Below, one piece after another: positions 1 to 9,390 of a DNA stretch of 64,000 nt (positions are counted from its first letter, which is position 1; each line of letters begins with the position of its first letter). The stretch is from Bacteroidales bacterium (lineage in GTDB: Bacteria > Bacteroidota > Bacteroidia > Bacteroidales > Muribaculaceae), in the NCBI GenBank assembly GCA_004557385.1, contig SFEA01000007.1, positions 1 through 64,000 of the forward strand, in the 5' to 3' direction. A program made the position numbers and the translations under genes. Below the pieces are notes generated by a model, which had not been told where the DNA came from, ran no database searches, and saw only the letters and a list, made by a program, of their open reading frames with translations.

Positions 1-941
1 GGGCAGTACACTTTGCCGTCGAGCCACCACGAATCAAAATTGAGGTTCGGGATGGTGTATTCCGAATCGGTAGTCACCTGGGTGGCGCCGCTTTTGAGGT
101 CGCCGCTGGTTGCACGACATTCGTAGGTTGTTTTAGGCTTCAAGCCGCTCACGCAGGTGCTGAACGAGCCGCCGTCGTGTGTGATTTTGGCTTGCGGAAC
201 CTCAATCCACTGGCTGCTGCCGGCTTCGCGATATTCAAAACCGTTGGTCTTGCCGGCTTCGGCGCTGCCGTAGAGCCACATCACGCGAGTCCAAGCGTCG
301 GCACGTGCAAGTTGAACGTCTTGCTCGCTGCGTTCAACGTATATGGTCCACTCCTCAACCGTGTTGTGATAGTTTATCTTCACTTTCACCGGCGAGGTGA
401 AGTCGTATGTTTGATTGTTGAGGTCGGGGGTCATGGTCGACACCTCAGCCGGACCGAGCTTCACTGATGTCACTTGCACTTGGCTTAAATCGGCACTTTT
501 GGGCACATAAGCCACCACGCGTTTGGCAGGCACATCGATGATTGAGCTGCCCACTTGCCCGGCAAGGTTGAAATATCGCTCGATAGGCTGTTCGGCGTTA
601 ATCACCCATGTGTAGTCCTGATAAAGCGATAGCACCACGCTGTAAGGCTCGTTGCTGAGGTTTAACCCGCCTTTGATGTCGTCGGAAATGGTGGCACCTT
701 CGGTGATGGTGTAGCTTTTAATCATCACCTGCTTGATGTTGGCTTGCTCGTCGAGGCGCAGCGTCACTATTTGGTTCTTGGCGTCGATGATTGCCGCACC
801 CGATTGGTGTTCAGCCTCGATGGCGGTGAAAGCCGCCTGAATGATGGGGTAGGGAATGTCGTTTTTCAAACATCCCGACGCAACGAGCATAACAGCCGCA
901 GTTGCCATTATCCGGCAAAATATGTTGTTGAATATCTTCAT
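1..941 (-). CDS. Surface lipoprotein, probable PCMD-type, 3' end off window
   Basis: The gene runs leftward off the window edge, so only about 313 N-terminal residues are visible. It starts with a lipoprotein signal (MKIFNN..., lipobox near LVASGC, about residues 18-23), so it should be anchored in a membrane and is probably surface-exposed. The middle resembles two Bacteroidales bacterial Ig/FN3-like modules. The visible end contains IPNLNFDSWW, the way PCMD (putative carbohydrate metabolism) domains begin in the two larger genes upstream in this operon. It is the last visible gene of a six-gene leftward operon, 17 bp after the barrel gene at 959-1855. A glycan- or adhesin-related role is inferred from family and context only; no catalytic motif is visible. 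Confidence 0.75.
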   Translation of the reverse strand, partial: MKIFNNIFCRIMATAAVMLVASGCLKNDIPYPIIQAAFTAIEAEHQSGAAIIDAKNQIVTLRLDEQANIKQVMIKSYTITEGATISDDIKGGLNLSNEPYSVVLSLYQDYTWVINAEQPIERYFNLAGQVGSSIIDVPAKRVVAYVPKSADLSQVQVTSVKLGPAEVSTMTPDLNNQTYDFTSPVKVKINYHNTVEEWTIYVERSEQDVQLARADAWTRVMWLYGSAEAGKTNGFEYREAGSSQWIEVPQAKITHDGGSFSTCVSGLKPKTTYECRATSGDLKSGATQVTTDSEYTIPNLNFDSWWLDGKVYC

Positions 942-958
942 ATCTAATGCTGATTTGA

Positions 959-1855
959 TTATAGGAAAATGGCAATGCCAAGCTTCAGGTTCAACAGGTT
1001 GATTTTGAAGTTAGCGCCGCTCGACGAACGCGAGCCTTCGTCAACGCCGTCGGTGGTTTGTTTGTCGCGACGGTAATACCATCCGAAAATGCCAAACGAC
1101 ACGTTGAAAGCCACTTTCTCCTGAATGAATACGCACAAGCCCGGCGAGAAGTCGAGGCGCAGCTCGTTGGTGTTGGTTTCGGTGAGTTTTGGCTCGTCGT
1201 TGTAGAGCCGTTGAAACTTGCCGCTACCGCTGCCATATTTCAGAGCCACCTCGTTGAACACGGCAAAGCGTCGGCTGTTGTCCAGTCCGATGTAGTTGCG
1301 TCGGAACAGCTCGATAGAAGTGCTGTTGGTGTAGTATTTCAAGTCGCGCACATCAAAGTTGATGTCGTCGTCGAAGTCCACCGAGAAGCTGTTGAGGTTG
1401 AACTCGTTGCGCGAGAAACCAAGCCTCACGCCTATGCATTTGTTGTGCTTGTAGAAATAGCTGAAATAGGGCTTAAACGAGTATGTGGTGCCGTCGAAGT
1501 CGAGGTCGGTGATGTAGCTTAGCACTTGCAGGTCCTCGGAGCTGGCGCTGCCATACGAAGCCTGCAATCCGCAGGCAAATTGCCCTTTAGGCACAAACAG
1601 GTGAGTGTATAGTCCGCGGTGGTAGCGGCCGTAGTTGCGCTCGGGAATAATCACGCTCACAGTGTCCTTGCCAACAATCACCTTTTTGCTTAAATCGGCA
1701 TCCTCAGCCAGGTCGGAAGCCAATTCACCCACGATGCTGTCGGTGAACACCACATCTTTCGGGTCTTGAGTGTAGGCGCCATGCGCTGCCACAGGAAGGG
1801 TCAGTGTTACAGCGAGTGCCGAAAGGCATATTATATGTTTGAATATTGTAATCAT
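959..1855 (-). CDS. Outer-membrane beta-barrel-like protein (paralogue of next gene)
   Basis: A 298-residue protein with an N-terminal signal peptide (cleavage probably after VAAHGA). The rest is built of alternating hydrophobic and polar strands and ends in a hydrophobic/aromatic tail (LGIAIFL), typical of outer-membrane beta-barrels. It shares a VPKGQ...GL.A.YG motif and a similar C-terminus with the protein at 1852-2589, so the two are tandem paralogues. Residues 30-75 form an extra N-terminal stretch that the paralogue lacks. The start codon overlaps the previous stop by 4 bp, indicating translational coupling. Function is unknown; with the lipoproteins around it, a surface-complex role is an inference. 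Confidence 0.75.
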   Translation of the reverse strand: MITIFKHIICLSALAVTLTLPVAAHGAYTQDPKDVVFTDSIVGELASDLAEDADLSKKVIVGKDTVSVIIPERNYGRYHRGLYTHLFVPKGQFACGLQASYGSASSEDLQVLSYITDLDFDGTTYSFKPYFSYFYKHNKCIGVRLGFSRNEFNLNSFSVDFDDDINFDVRDLKYYTNSTSIELFRRNYIGLDNSRRFAVFNEVALKYGSGSGKFQRLYNDEPKLTETNTNELRLDFSPGLCVFIQEKVAFNVSFGIFGWYYRRDKQTTDGVDEGSRSSSGANFKINLLNLKLGIAIFL

Positions 1856-2589
1856 AAGTAGAATGCCACCCCGATGGATATTGAGAATAAGTTAATTTTG
1901 AAATTTGCGCTCTTGTTCTTGGTGTTAGCCACTTGAATCTGGTTGTTGGTCTGGCGCATTTTCGAGTAGCCAAGTTCAAGCACGCCCACGTTCACCTCCA
2001 CAGCCGAGTAGTTGCTCAGGAACACGCACAAACCCGGCGATACGCCCATCCCGAACGAGTGAGTGCGCATGAATGAGCCGGAGAAATCAATTCCCGAACC
2101 GCTTGCCAGTTTCGACTCGCTCAAGCCATAGCGCAGGGTCATCTCGTTGACGATGCCGAAGCGCTTCGATTTGCCGAGGCTCATGTATTGGCGCAACAGC
2201 ACGGTGCTGTGATAGCTTTGCGTGATGGCATACAGATTGTCGACGCTGAACGAGTCCTCGCTCGAGAGCACAAAGTCGGCGCTATTCATCTTGGTGCGGG
2301 TGCGGTTGTAGGCGAAGCGTCCGCCAATGCCCAGGTCGTCCTTGAACATATAGCAGAGCGTGGGGCTAACCTTGAACGAGTAGTTGTCGCCATTGATGTT
2401 TTCAACCACCAGATATTGGTAGTTGTCGAATTTGCTTTGCCCGTAGTTGGCACTAAGTCCCACCACCCATTGACCTTTGGGCACAAACACCACCTGGTCG
2501 ATATTACGACTGAAATGTTCCTGCCCTTGGGCGGCGTGTGCGCCCAAGAACAAGAACATTACTATTAATAGCTTAATTCGGTTTGTCAT
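1852..2589 (-). CDS. Outer-membrane beta-barrel-like protein
   Basis: A 245-residue protein with a signal peptide (MTNRIKLL..., cleavage near AAQGQ). The mature chain is rich in aromatic amphipathic strands and ends in ISIGVAFYL, a C-terminal signature of outer-membrane barrel proteins. It is a shorter paralogue of the protein encoded just downstream (959-1855); both begin the barrel with VPKGQ and YG motifs. Its ATG overlaps the stop of the PCMD lipoprotein gene by 4 bp, and its own stop overlaps the next start by 4 bp, so the three are tightly coupled. No known enzyme motif is visible; a porin or assembly-partner role is speculative. Confidence 0.75.
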   Translation of the reverse strand: MTNRIKLLIVMFLFLGAHAAQGQEHFSRNIDQVVFVPKGQWVVGLSANYGQSKFDNYQYLVVENINGDNYSFKVSPTLCYMFKDDLGIGGRFAYNRTRTKMNSADFVLSSEDSFSVDNLYAITQSYHSTVLLRQYMSLGKSKRFGIVNEMTLRYGLSESKLASGSGIDFSGSFMRTHSFGMGVSPGLCVFLSNYSAVEVNVGVLELGYSKMRQTNNQIQVANTKNKSANFKINLFSISIGVAFYL

Positions 2590-4727
2590 TCGTAGTTTAA
2601 TTGTAAATTGTCAAGCCACATCTCCGAGCCGCTGCCGCCGCAGAAATAGTCGCCATATTTACTTGCTGAACAGGTCACCATGATTGCCGACGGTTTTTTG
2701 TTGCTTCGGTAGTCGAGCACAATTTCAAACTGCTGTAGACCTTCGGCTGTTGTGGCTTCGGTTAAAACCAATTCGCCGTAAGCAATTACGTGCTCCGAAC
2801 TCGGGTCAAATAATTGTTGTGTCTTGGTGTTGATGATTTTTGGCCACGACTCGCCGCTTGAGCTGTCGGTTTCCTTCGAATCGTCCCAAAGAACAATGAA
2901 GATGTGTCCCTTGTCCATGCCGGTGGCTCCCTCAACAGCACCTGCATTGTTGTTGATAGTAACAGGCGAATACTTCACATAACCGGTGAGGCTCTTCGGG
3001 CGCGAATGGAATTCGCGGCCCCAACCAATCACACCATCGGTGCCGTCGGTGCGGATGTATTTTCCCACAAACACGTTGCCGGCAGCAAACTTACCTATTG
3101 AACCGATGCCCACAAATTGCGACTTGAGGTCGATTGAGTAAGTGCCGTTGTTCACATAGGTGGTTGAAGGAACAGTTACGTTTTTGCTCATAGACGACGA
3201 ACCGTGATTACCCGAATCCCAGAACATGTCTTCGGCAGACGTGCAAATCAGATAAGCCTTCGACGAGGTGTTCCATTCTTCGAAACTTGCGTTTTTCAGT
3301 TGCGCTTTTTCTTCGGTGGTGAATGTTTTGATGTCGGCAAGCGTCGAGCCTTCGCAGATGGCTTGGTATTCGTAGGTGGTGCCTGCAATAAGTCCGGTGA
3401 GGTTTGCACTCATGGTGCTGCCCGAAACGGTGGCGTCGACTGTGGTCCAGTCGGTGGTGCCTTGCACGCGATAGCGGAATTGCAAGCCGGTGACGTTGCT
3501 CTTGAGCACTGTGCCGTAGATGGTTGCACGCGAGGTGTATACGTCATCTTCATTAATCACAACTGTGCTTACCGAAGCATCGGTGATTTGCAGATGCATG
3601 GTGTAGTTGCGCACCTTGTTCTTCACGTCGGTTGCAGTGAAGTGGATGTAGTAGTCGCCGTCGGGCAACTTGTTGAGCATCTCGTCTTGGAAGGTGATTT
3701 TTGCAATAGCATTGTCGTCGTCGGCATTATAGTTGTATGTGTAGCTCAATCCGGCGCTTTCAAGCGAGGTGCGATAGTTGTCGGTCATCGAGAAAATTTC
3801 AAATTCATCGTCAGGCAAGCCGAGCAACGAAGTGAACACGTTATTGTCGCCGGCTACGTTTACGCTTTTCAGTGCGCAAGCCGATGTGCAGTAAACAGCC
3901 ACGTTGCTGGTGAATGCTTCGGGTTGCGACACCACAGGAGCGTTTACGTCGCGACCGCCGTTGAGCATAAACTTAGGCGCTGCTGTAATAACCACCTCCT
4001 TGGTTACAATCTCCTCCTCAGCCACGTCGATGGTGATGAATGCGCCACCGTATTCGGTTGGGGTGTTGCTGTAGTTCATGGTGATGGTGTATTGGTGAGT
4101 GGGCTTCACGTTCTCGATAATGCCGGCTTTCTCGTAAGTTGAGCCATTGAGCTGAGTGCCGGTGATTTTCCAGTTGAGCGTGGTTTCGCCGTCGTCGAGC
4201 ATGAAGTAGCCCTTAGTGCCAGCTATGTCGCTTGTGAACTCGAGTTCGCCGTTAGCATTGCTCACAACAATCTTGTAGTCGCTGAGTGCTTCGGCGATGT
4301 TGCCAAAGTCGACCACCACCACCGAGTTGGCGATGCGGCAACGCACATTCACTTGGGTTTCGTTGCCGGCGCTGATGGTGAAGTCGCTGGCGCCCTTGAA
4401 ATAGCGGTCGGTGAACGAGGCAGGCACGCTGTCGCCGGCAGCAGCCGTCACGCGATAGTTGCCGCTCTTGAGATAGAGCTGCGACGGAAGCGTGCTTGTG
4501 CCGCGATATTTGCGAATCAAGCCTTTGGTGTTGTATACGTAAACGATGCAGTTTTCGGCAAGCGCAGCTTCGTTGCTTGCGCGAGTAACCACGTTGGCTT
4601 CGGCGTCGAGCACGACGCTGAAGTTTGCGGCGCCCTCACCCTCGGTGAGGAGCTTGTCGTCAGAGCATGATGTCAATACTCCGGCAACCATGCAGAGCGC
4701 CATTATTGTATTAATGAATTTTTTCAT
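2586..4727 (-). CDS. DUF4493 / PCMD domain surface lipoprotein
   Basis: A 713-residue lipoprotein (signal MKKFINTIMALCM..., lipobox LTSC near residue 20). Residues about 35-235 match the pattern of DUF4493: a stretch giving sidedness and sign (YVYNTKGLIRKYRGTS), PSQLYLKSGNYRVTA, and a later Y-rich strand set. A central bacterial Ig/FN3-like region follows, with VTGLQFRYRVQGT and an FN3-like repeat near residues 390-475. From about residue 480 (LKNASFEEWN) a PCMD domain fills the C-terminus. PCMD is annotated as a putative carbohydrate-metabolism or binding domain in Bacteroidetes; no activity is proven. It sits 12 bp after the BACON lipoprotein gene in the same operon. Confidence 0.8.
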   Translation of the reverse strand: MKKFINTIMALCMVAGVLTSCSDDKLLTEGEGAANFSVVLDAEANVVTRASNEAALAENCIVYVYNTKGLIRKYRGTSTLPSQLYLKSGNYRVTAAAGDSVPASFTDRYFKGASDFTISAGNETQVNVRCRIANSVVVVDFGNIAEALSDYKIVVSNANGELEFTSDIAGTKGYFMLDDGETTLNWKITGTQLNGSTYEKAGIIENVKPTHQYTITMNYSNTPTEYGGAFITIDVAEEEIVTKEVVITAAPKFMLNGGRDVNAPVVSQPEAFTSNVAVYCTSACALKSVNVAGDNNVFTSLLGLPDDEFEIFSMTDNYRTSLESAGLSYTYNYNADDDNAIAKITFQDEMLNKLPDGDYYIHFTATDVKNKVRNYTMHLQITDASVSTVVINEDDVYTSRATIYGTVLKSNVTGLQFRYRVQGTTDWTTVDATVSGSTMSANLTGLIAGTTYEYQAICEGSTLADIKTFTTEEKAQLKNASFEEWNTSSKAYLICTSAEDMFWDSGNHGSSSMSKNVTVPSTTYVNNGTYSIDLKSQFVGIGSIGKFAAGNVFVGKYIRTDGTDGVIGWGREFHSRPKSLTGYVKYSPVTINNNAGAVEGATGMDKGHIFIVLWDDSKETDSSSGESWPKIINTKTQQLFDPSSEHVIAYGELVLTEATTAEGLQQFEIVLDYRSNKKPSAIMVTCSASKYGDYFCGGSGSEMWLDNLQLNYE

Positions 4728-4739
4728 ACCCTGTCATTG

Positions 4740-6272
4740 TTATTTTGTTTCGAACTTGATTGTTGCTTTGCTCACCAGTCCGGCATTGTCGGTGACGGTG
4801 ATTTCGAAGTCGTGCTTACCGGCGCCGTAGACGCCGAGCAAGTCCATAAATGCTGTGATGTCGAACACTACTGTGGTTTGGTTGACAACGGCTGCATAGT
4901 TATATACGGTGCCGTTGATGGTCATCGTTCCGCCGTTTGCAACCGGGAATCCGAGACCAACAAGACCTTCGGTGAAGTCGGTGCCGTCGGGAGCCTTACC
5001 TGTGGCGAGGTCGAACTGAGTGCCCAATCCCACACCTTCAAGAATTTCGGAGGTGAGTTTTTCCGAATTGATGTTTACAAACATGCTCTTGATGCCGTTA
5101 GGTGCGCTGATGTTCGCGATGGCTGATTTCTTGCCGACACCAAATTCCGAAGCATCGTTGTAGTTGTCGAGGTCGATGTTGTCGCTTTGGAACGATGGAG
5201 CAGGCTTAACGTCGCTATATTCAGCCTGAGTGACCTTGATAGTCTTGCTCAAGTTGCCCATAGTGACTTTCACGTTTGCCGTGCGGCTTGTAGCAGCCTC
5301 GTTGGCTGCGGCGTTGATAGTGAACCCTTCGCTGGTGATGTTGGTGATTGTGAGCCAGCTTTCGTCGCTGCTTTCAACGGTCCAAGCCGACGACGACTTC
5401 ACTGTTACGTCCTTGGTGCTTGCTGCACAAGGCATGCTTACGCTCGACACCGATGTGGTGAGGAAGTCGAATGGGTCGATGATTTCATCGTCGATGTCGA
5501 TATCGCGGGTTTCATTCACCACTGTCACAGTGGCATCTATAGTAAAATTTGCGCCTGTAAGCGAGCCCGATTCATCGCTGGGGTTCGGGTTTTCCTTGTA
5601 ACTGAAGGTGATGATGAAGTGCTTGCGCGGAGCAACGTCGGTCATAATCTTGTGCTCCTCTTGGATGAACACGCCGTCGACGGTGCCACTGAACGAAGCC
5701 ACCAACGTGGTGTTGGTTTCGTAGTAGCGGAAGTAGCCCGAGCGGGTTTCGTTTGCGCCAAAGTCGAGGCTGTTCTTCTCAGCCACCTCAACGGTGACTT
5801 TCACGTCGTCGCTCATCACGTTTTTCAGAGCTTCGCTGTACACCACGCTCACGCGCACATTTTCGAGGGTGCAGGTCACCGGATTGAGCTCGGTCACCTT
5901 GTTTTTGGCAATTGTGAAGTTTTGCTTAGCATAGTAGTAAGGAGCGTCGAAAGCAGCCTCTTGCACCGGTGCGCTATATACTTCGGCGGTGTATTCGCCC
6001 ACCGGAAGCGTAATCACTTCGGGCATCTGGCTGAATGTCCAAGAATTCTTTAGCAAGCCGCTCTTGGCATCGAGGATGCGCACTGTGAAGCCGCTTACGT
6101 CAATCGATGCCTTAGTCACAATATTCTCCGAGGCGTCGACGTCGATGCCGAGGGTCGACATCTTCAGCTGCCCTTCTTCGGCATTGCCGTTGATGTAATT
6201 TGGGTCGTCGCAACTGGCAAAGGTGAATACTGCCAGTGTCATCAACATTATTAGATTATATATTTTTTTCAT
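4740..6272 (-). CDS. DUF4493 / BACON domain lipoprotein
   Basis: The ATG at 6272 (MKKIYN...) is chosen over an upstream in-frame ATG at 6347 because it gives a clean lipoprotein signal (FTFASC, about residues 16-21) and a 17-bp gap to the previous gene. The protein is 510 residues. Residues about 40-235 form a DUF4493 module (FTVRI...LPVGEYTAEVYS...FDAPYYYAKQNF). Residues about 265-345 form a BACON domain (WTVESSDESWLTI..., ending TIKVTQA), a module thought to bind mucin or carbohydrate. The remaining third resembles a bacterial Ig-like module (DFEITVTDNAGLVSKATI). It lacks the PCMD domain of its operon partners. A carbohydrate-binding surface role is inferred. Confidence 0.8.
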   Translation of the reverse strand: MKKIYNLIMLMTLAVFTFASCDDPNYINGNAEEGQLKMSTLGIDVDASENIVTKASIDVSGFTVRILDAKSGLLKNSWTFSQMPEVITLPVGEYTAEVYSAPVQEAAFDAPYYYAKQNFTIAKNKVTELNPVTCTLENVRVSVVYSEALKNVMSDDVKVTVEVAEKNSLDFGANETRSGYFRYYETNTTLVASFSGTVDGVFIQEEHKIMTDVAPRKHFIITFSYKENPNPSDESGSLTGANFTIDATVTVVNETRDIDIDDEIIDPFDFLTTSVSSVSMPCAASTKDVTVKSSSAWTVESSDESWLTITNITSEGFTINAAANEAATSRTANVKVTMGNLSKTIKVTQAEYSDVKPAPSFQSDNIDLDNYNDASEFGVGKKSAIANISAPNGIKSMFVNINSEKLTSEILEGVGLGTQFDLATGKAPDGTDFTEGLVGLGFPVANGGTMTINGTVYNYAAVVNQTTVVFDITAFMDLLGVYGAGKHDFEITVTDNAGLVSKATIKFETK

Positions 6273-6289
6273 TGTCAGAGGGGTGATGA

Positions 6290-8788
6290 TTAATAAGTGA
6301 GTGATAAATCGTCGATTAGCAGGATGCTGCCCATGTGAGCTTTCCAATCGCCCATCGGAGCCGGGAAGGTGATGCTGCGTGCTTTGTCAAAGTCGCTGTC
6401 GGAGAACGATGTGCGGTAGGTCGACTTGAAGCTTACGCTGATTGATGTGGCTTTCTTTGTGAGGTCGCTGTAATTGAGCGCGATAGTAGCCTGACGGTAA
6501 GCAGCATCGGTCACCGAGGTGTCGTCGGGCGTGAGTGTGCCATTGGCAATCACAGTGTCGCCGCTCTTCAGCTCAACTGACACAACAAAGTGGTCGGTGT
6601 TCTTAGGCTGATACTTATACCAGAATGAGAACGCTTTTGGACGCGAACTAAATGCATGTCCGTACACTTTAGTCTCCTTGGCACTGCCGGCATAGGTGTA
6701 TGAGCCGATATAGAGTTCGCCGGGGAATGCGCCTCCGCTGTAAATTAATTGGTCGGTGCTTGCATAGCCGCCACCGTGGCCCGATGTGTAGATGAGTGCT
6801 GCGCGCGAACCGCCATGAATGTCGGTTGTGGTGTAGCTAACGCAAGGACTGAATGCCACTTTTGCCCAAATTCCCAAGTACTTCTTTCCATCCAACGAGC
6901 GCTTGCTGTTGGTTGCCCACCAGATGTCGGATTCGCCCTCGGAATAAGGCATGAACTCGTATGCGCTGCTCACTGTTGAATTCTGCACGGTGCTCCAGCT
7001 TTCCATGTCGCTGTTAGGAATTTGTGCAGCAGCTTCGGTGGTGAACGAAATGGTGTTGCTTGCCTTGTTAGGAGTGCCGGCAACCGAAATCTTCACTTGA
7101 TAGGCAGTCGCAGGCTTCAGGTTCTTGAGGCTGATGTTTTGACCGTCAACTGTGATGTTGCTTGCACTCGCTGCAGCAAACGTCTTGCCACCGTCCGACG
7201 AGAGGTATATTGCCAGCACCTTGTTGAGGTCGGCGTAGTTTTCGTTGCTCGACGAATAAGTAAGGTCGGCATTGTAAGCCCACACGTCGTAGTCGTTCAC
7301 GGCAAGCGAGAGCGAAGGGATGTTGTGAGCCACGGTCAAGCCGTCGACGGTCTTCACGCCGTTGCGATAGATTGCGCGCACCTGAATGTCATCGGCAATC
7401 ATAGGCACAGTGAATGTCACGCTGTATTTGTTGTCGCCAAGCGAAGTGATGCTCTTAATTTCCGAGTCAACCCACGTGCCGTTGCTCTTTTGGCATTGAA
7501 TGAGCACGTTTTCGGCAAAATTGGTGCCGCTGTAGGTCATTTCGCAAGTCACTTCGGTGACAGCCGGTTCGATGGTGATGCTCGACGGGATGGTGAGAAT
7601 AACCGACGGAGCCGACACGTTGAAGGTGACTGGTTCGGTTACGCGAGTGAGAATGTCCTTGGCAACGAGGGTGAATGCGTGCGAGCTGCTGCCGTTGTAG
7701 ACGCGCAGCGCCGGAAGCACGTTGGTGAAATCAACCATCGCCATAGTGCATGCCGATGAGCCCCACAAGCCCGACACCTTCAAGCCATACTTCATCAGCA
7801 GCGCACGTTGCGCCGGAGTGGCTTTGGTGAGGTCGAGTTCGGCAGGCCAGCCTTGTGCGAGCAGGTATTCCGATTGAGTGGTGAGGGTGACTTCGCTGAA
7901 GCCAGCCATGGCAGCCAGATGCACCTTAGGGCTGTTGGCAATCACGTCGCCTTCAATCATGCTGATTGTTTCGCCCGAAGTGAAGTTGTCGGCAATGATT
8001 GACGGTTCCTCTGCGTTGAACAGCTCGTCGCCAAGAGTGATTGACACTTCGCCGCCATCTTCGGTGGTTTCGTCGAAAGTGATAACCAGCACAGCGTCGC
8101 CCACTTCGCCGCCGTTAACGTCGAAAGTGATGCGATAGTGCGTTTTAGGTTGGGCATTTGATATGGCAGCCGGTTCGATGGTCACCGTATTGCCTTCGCG
8201 GTTTGTGAGGGTGAGGCTCATGCTTATGGTGCCCGGTTTCACATACGCAGCGCGTGTTTCGGTGCTTTCGAAGGTGATGTAGTCGCCGCCGCCCGAGTGG
8301 ATGATGGCTTTATAATCGGTAAAGTAAGCCTTGAAGGCGTCGGTGTAATCAACGCTCACCATGGTGTTGCACAAAGTGGCTTTCACCTCAGGCTCGCTCA
8401 CTTCGCCGTCGTAGATTGTAAATTCGGTTGTGCCGTAGTAGTAAGGCTTGTCGAAGCCTTCGTCGTTGATGTCGCCGTAGTACATTTCAATGTTGTACTT
8501 GCCAACCGGGAATTTCTCGGTTTGCGACATCTCGCTCACCTTGCTCCATGTTTTGTCAACCGAGCCGTCGGTGCGCGACAGATGTACAAAAAAGTTGTTC
8601 ACGTCGGGTTGTGCCACCGTAGGCACCGACTCCGATTTCGTGGTTGTTCGAGAATCCTTCACGCTGTAGTCAGCCTTGAAGGTGGGCTTAAATATGCCAT
8701 ATCCTGCCTCCATCTTAGGCTCATCGCCCGAGCATGAAGCCATCAGTAGTGCTATGGCTGCTGTAACCCAAATTAAACCTTGCTTCAT
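6290..8788 (-). CDS. DUF4493 / PCMD domain surface lipoprotein, first gene of operon
   Basis: An 832-residue lipoprotein (signal MKQGLIWVTAAIALLMASC, lipobox ending at C19). Residues about 55-245 are a DUF4493 module: FFVHLSRTDGSVDKTW, FPVGKYNIEMYYGD, FDKPYYYGTTEF. The middle (about 250-580) contains several Ig/FN3-like repeats, including VAGTPNKASNTISFTT. From about residue 590 (IPNSDMESW) a PCMD domain runs to the end. It is the promoter-proximal gene of the leftward operon and faces a 602-bp gap shared with the divergent dehydratase gene. The ligand is unknown; surface glycan handling is the family-level guess. Confidence 0.8.
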   Translation of the reverse strand: MKQGLIWVTAAIALLMASCSGDEPKMEAGYGIFKPTFKADYSVKDSRTTTKSESVPTVAQPDVNNFFVHLSRTDGSVDKTWSKVSEMSQTEKFPVGKYNIEMYYGDINDEGFDKPYYYGTTEFTIYDGEVSEPEVKATLCNTMVSVDYTDAFKAYFTDYKAIIHSGGGDYITFESTETRAAYVKPGTISMSLTLTNREGNTVTIEPAAISNAQPKTHYRITFDVNGGEVGDAVLVITFDETTEDGGEVSITLGDELFNAEEPSIIADNFTSGETISMIEGDVIANSPKVHLAAMAGFSEVTLTTQSEYLLAQGWPAELDLTKATPAQRALLMKYGLKVSGLWGSSACTMAMVDFTNVLPALRVYNGSSSHAFTLVAKDILTRVTEPVTFNVSAPSVILTIPSSITIEPAVTEVTCEMTYSGTNFAENVLIQCQKSNGTWVDSEIKSITSLGDNKYSVTFTVPMIADDIQVRAIYRNGVKTVDGLTVAHNIPSLSLAVNDYDVWAYNADLTYSSSNENYADLNKVLAIYLSSDGGKTFAAASASNITVDGQNISLKNLKPATAYQVKISVAGTPNKASNTISFTTEAAAQIPNSDMESWSTVQNSTVSSAYEFMPYSEGESDIWWATNSKRSLDGKKYLGIWAKVAFSPCVSYTTTDIHGGSRAALIYTSGHGGGYASTDQLIYSGGAFPGELYIGSYTYAGSAKETKVYGHAFSSRPKAFSFWYKYQPKNTDHFVVSVELKSGDTVIANGTLTPDDTSVTDAAYRQATIALNYSDLTKKATSISVSFKSTYRTSFSDSDFDKARSITFPAPMGDWKAHMGSILLIDDLSLTY

Positions 8789-9390
8789 TTATAAAATTAT
8801 TTTGTATTAAATATGTGTCGCAATATTTCGATGTGCAAATTTTTCGTTTTTTTGCCGATGTTCAACTCTCGCAAGTTCAATTAACCCTCATACGCGTTTT
8901 TTTGATACTATATAAAAAGTTAAAGCATAATAATCAGCTTGCTATTTATTCAAAAATACAATCACGCAAACTCTTATTTCGGCATTACAAAGTTAAGTAT
9001 TTTAGTCTAAAGTTTTATATTTTTGAGGTGAAATGTGTGCTTTAAATGTCAAAATAGACAAATTTGCACATTGTTCAATAAATTTTTATCATCGCCAAAT
9101 TGCGCACTTGATAGCTTTTTCGGTGCAAATGGCGAAGCAATGTGGTGTGAGCCTCAGGCGATATGCAATAATATGCATATTTGCTTATAGCGGGTTGCCC
9201 GGCTTTTTCTATTTGGTTTTTTTTTGAAGGATGTGGAAATTAGTGCACTTATTTCTGATTATTTATTGAAAATTTTCATAACTTTGCCAAAAATTGGTGT
9301 TTATTGCTTTGAGCAGAGATAATTTCGCTTTAGGCAAAATAGAGACTTTATATCATAATTATTGTTTGTAACAAAATCTTTTGATAGTGT
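8789..9390. other. Divergent intergenic region, no gene seen
   Basis: This 602-bp AT-rich gap separates the leftward lipoprotein operon from the rightward dehydratase gene. Minus-strand boxes matching the Bacteroidetes -7 element TAnnTTTG occur at 8988-8995 (TAACTTTG) and 8951-8958 (TATTTTTG), but neither has a TTTG box at the expected distance. Two short open frames on the plus strand (8815-9045 and 9033-9227) have no family resemblance and overlap the likely promoter area, so I do not call them genes. A leader RNA for the lipoprotein operon is possible but not shown. Confidence 0.5.
9279..9286 (+). promoter_or_regulatory. Candidate -7 box for the dehydratase gene
   Basis: TAACTTTG fits the Bacteroidetes -7 consensus TAnnTTTG and lies 104 bp before the ATG at 9391. 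No good TTTG box is seen 19-21 bp upstream; the nearest is a weak TTTC at 9252-9255. Confidence 0.4.

Noticed and set aside
8815..9227. Two small open frames in the divergent gap
   Set aside because: AT-rich, no family, no ribosome site, and they overlap likely promoters.
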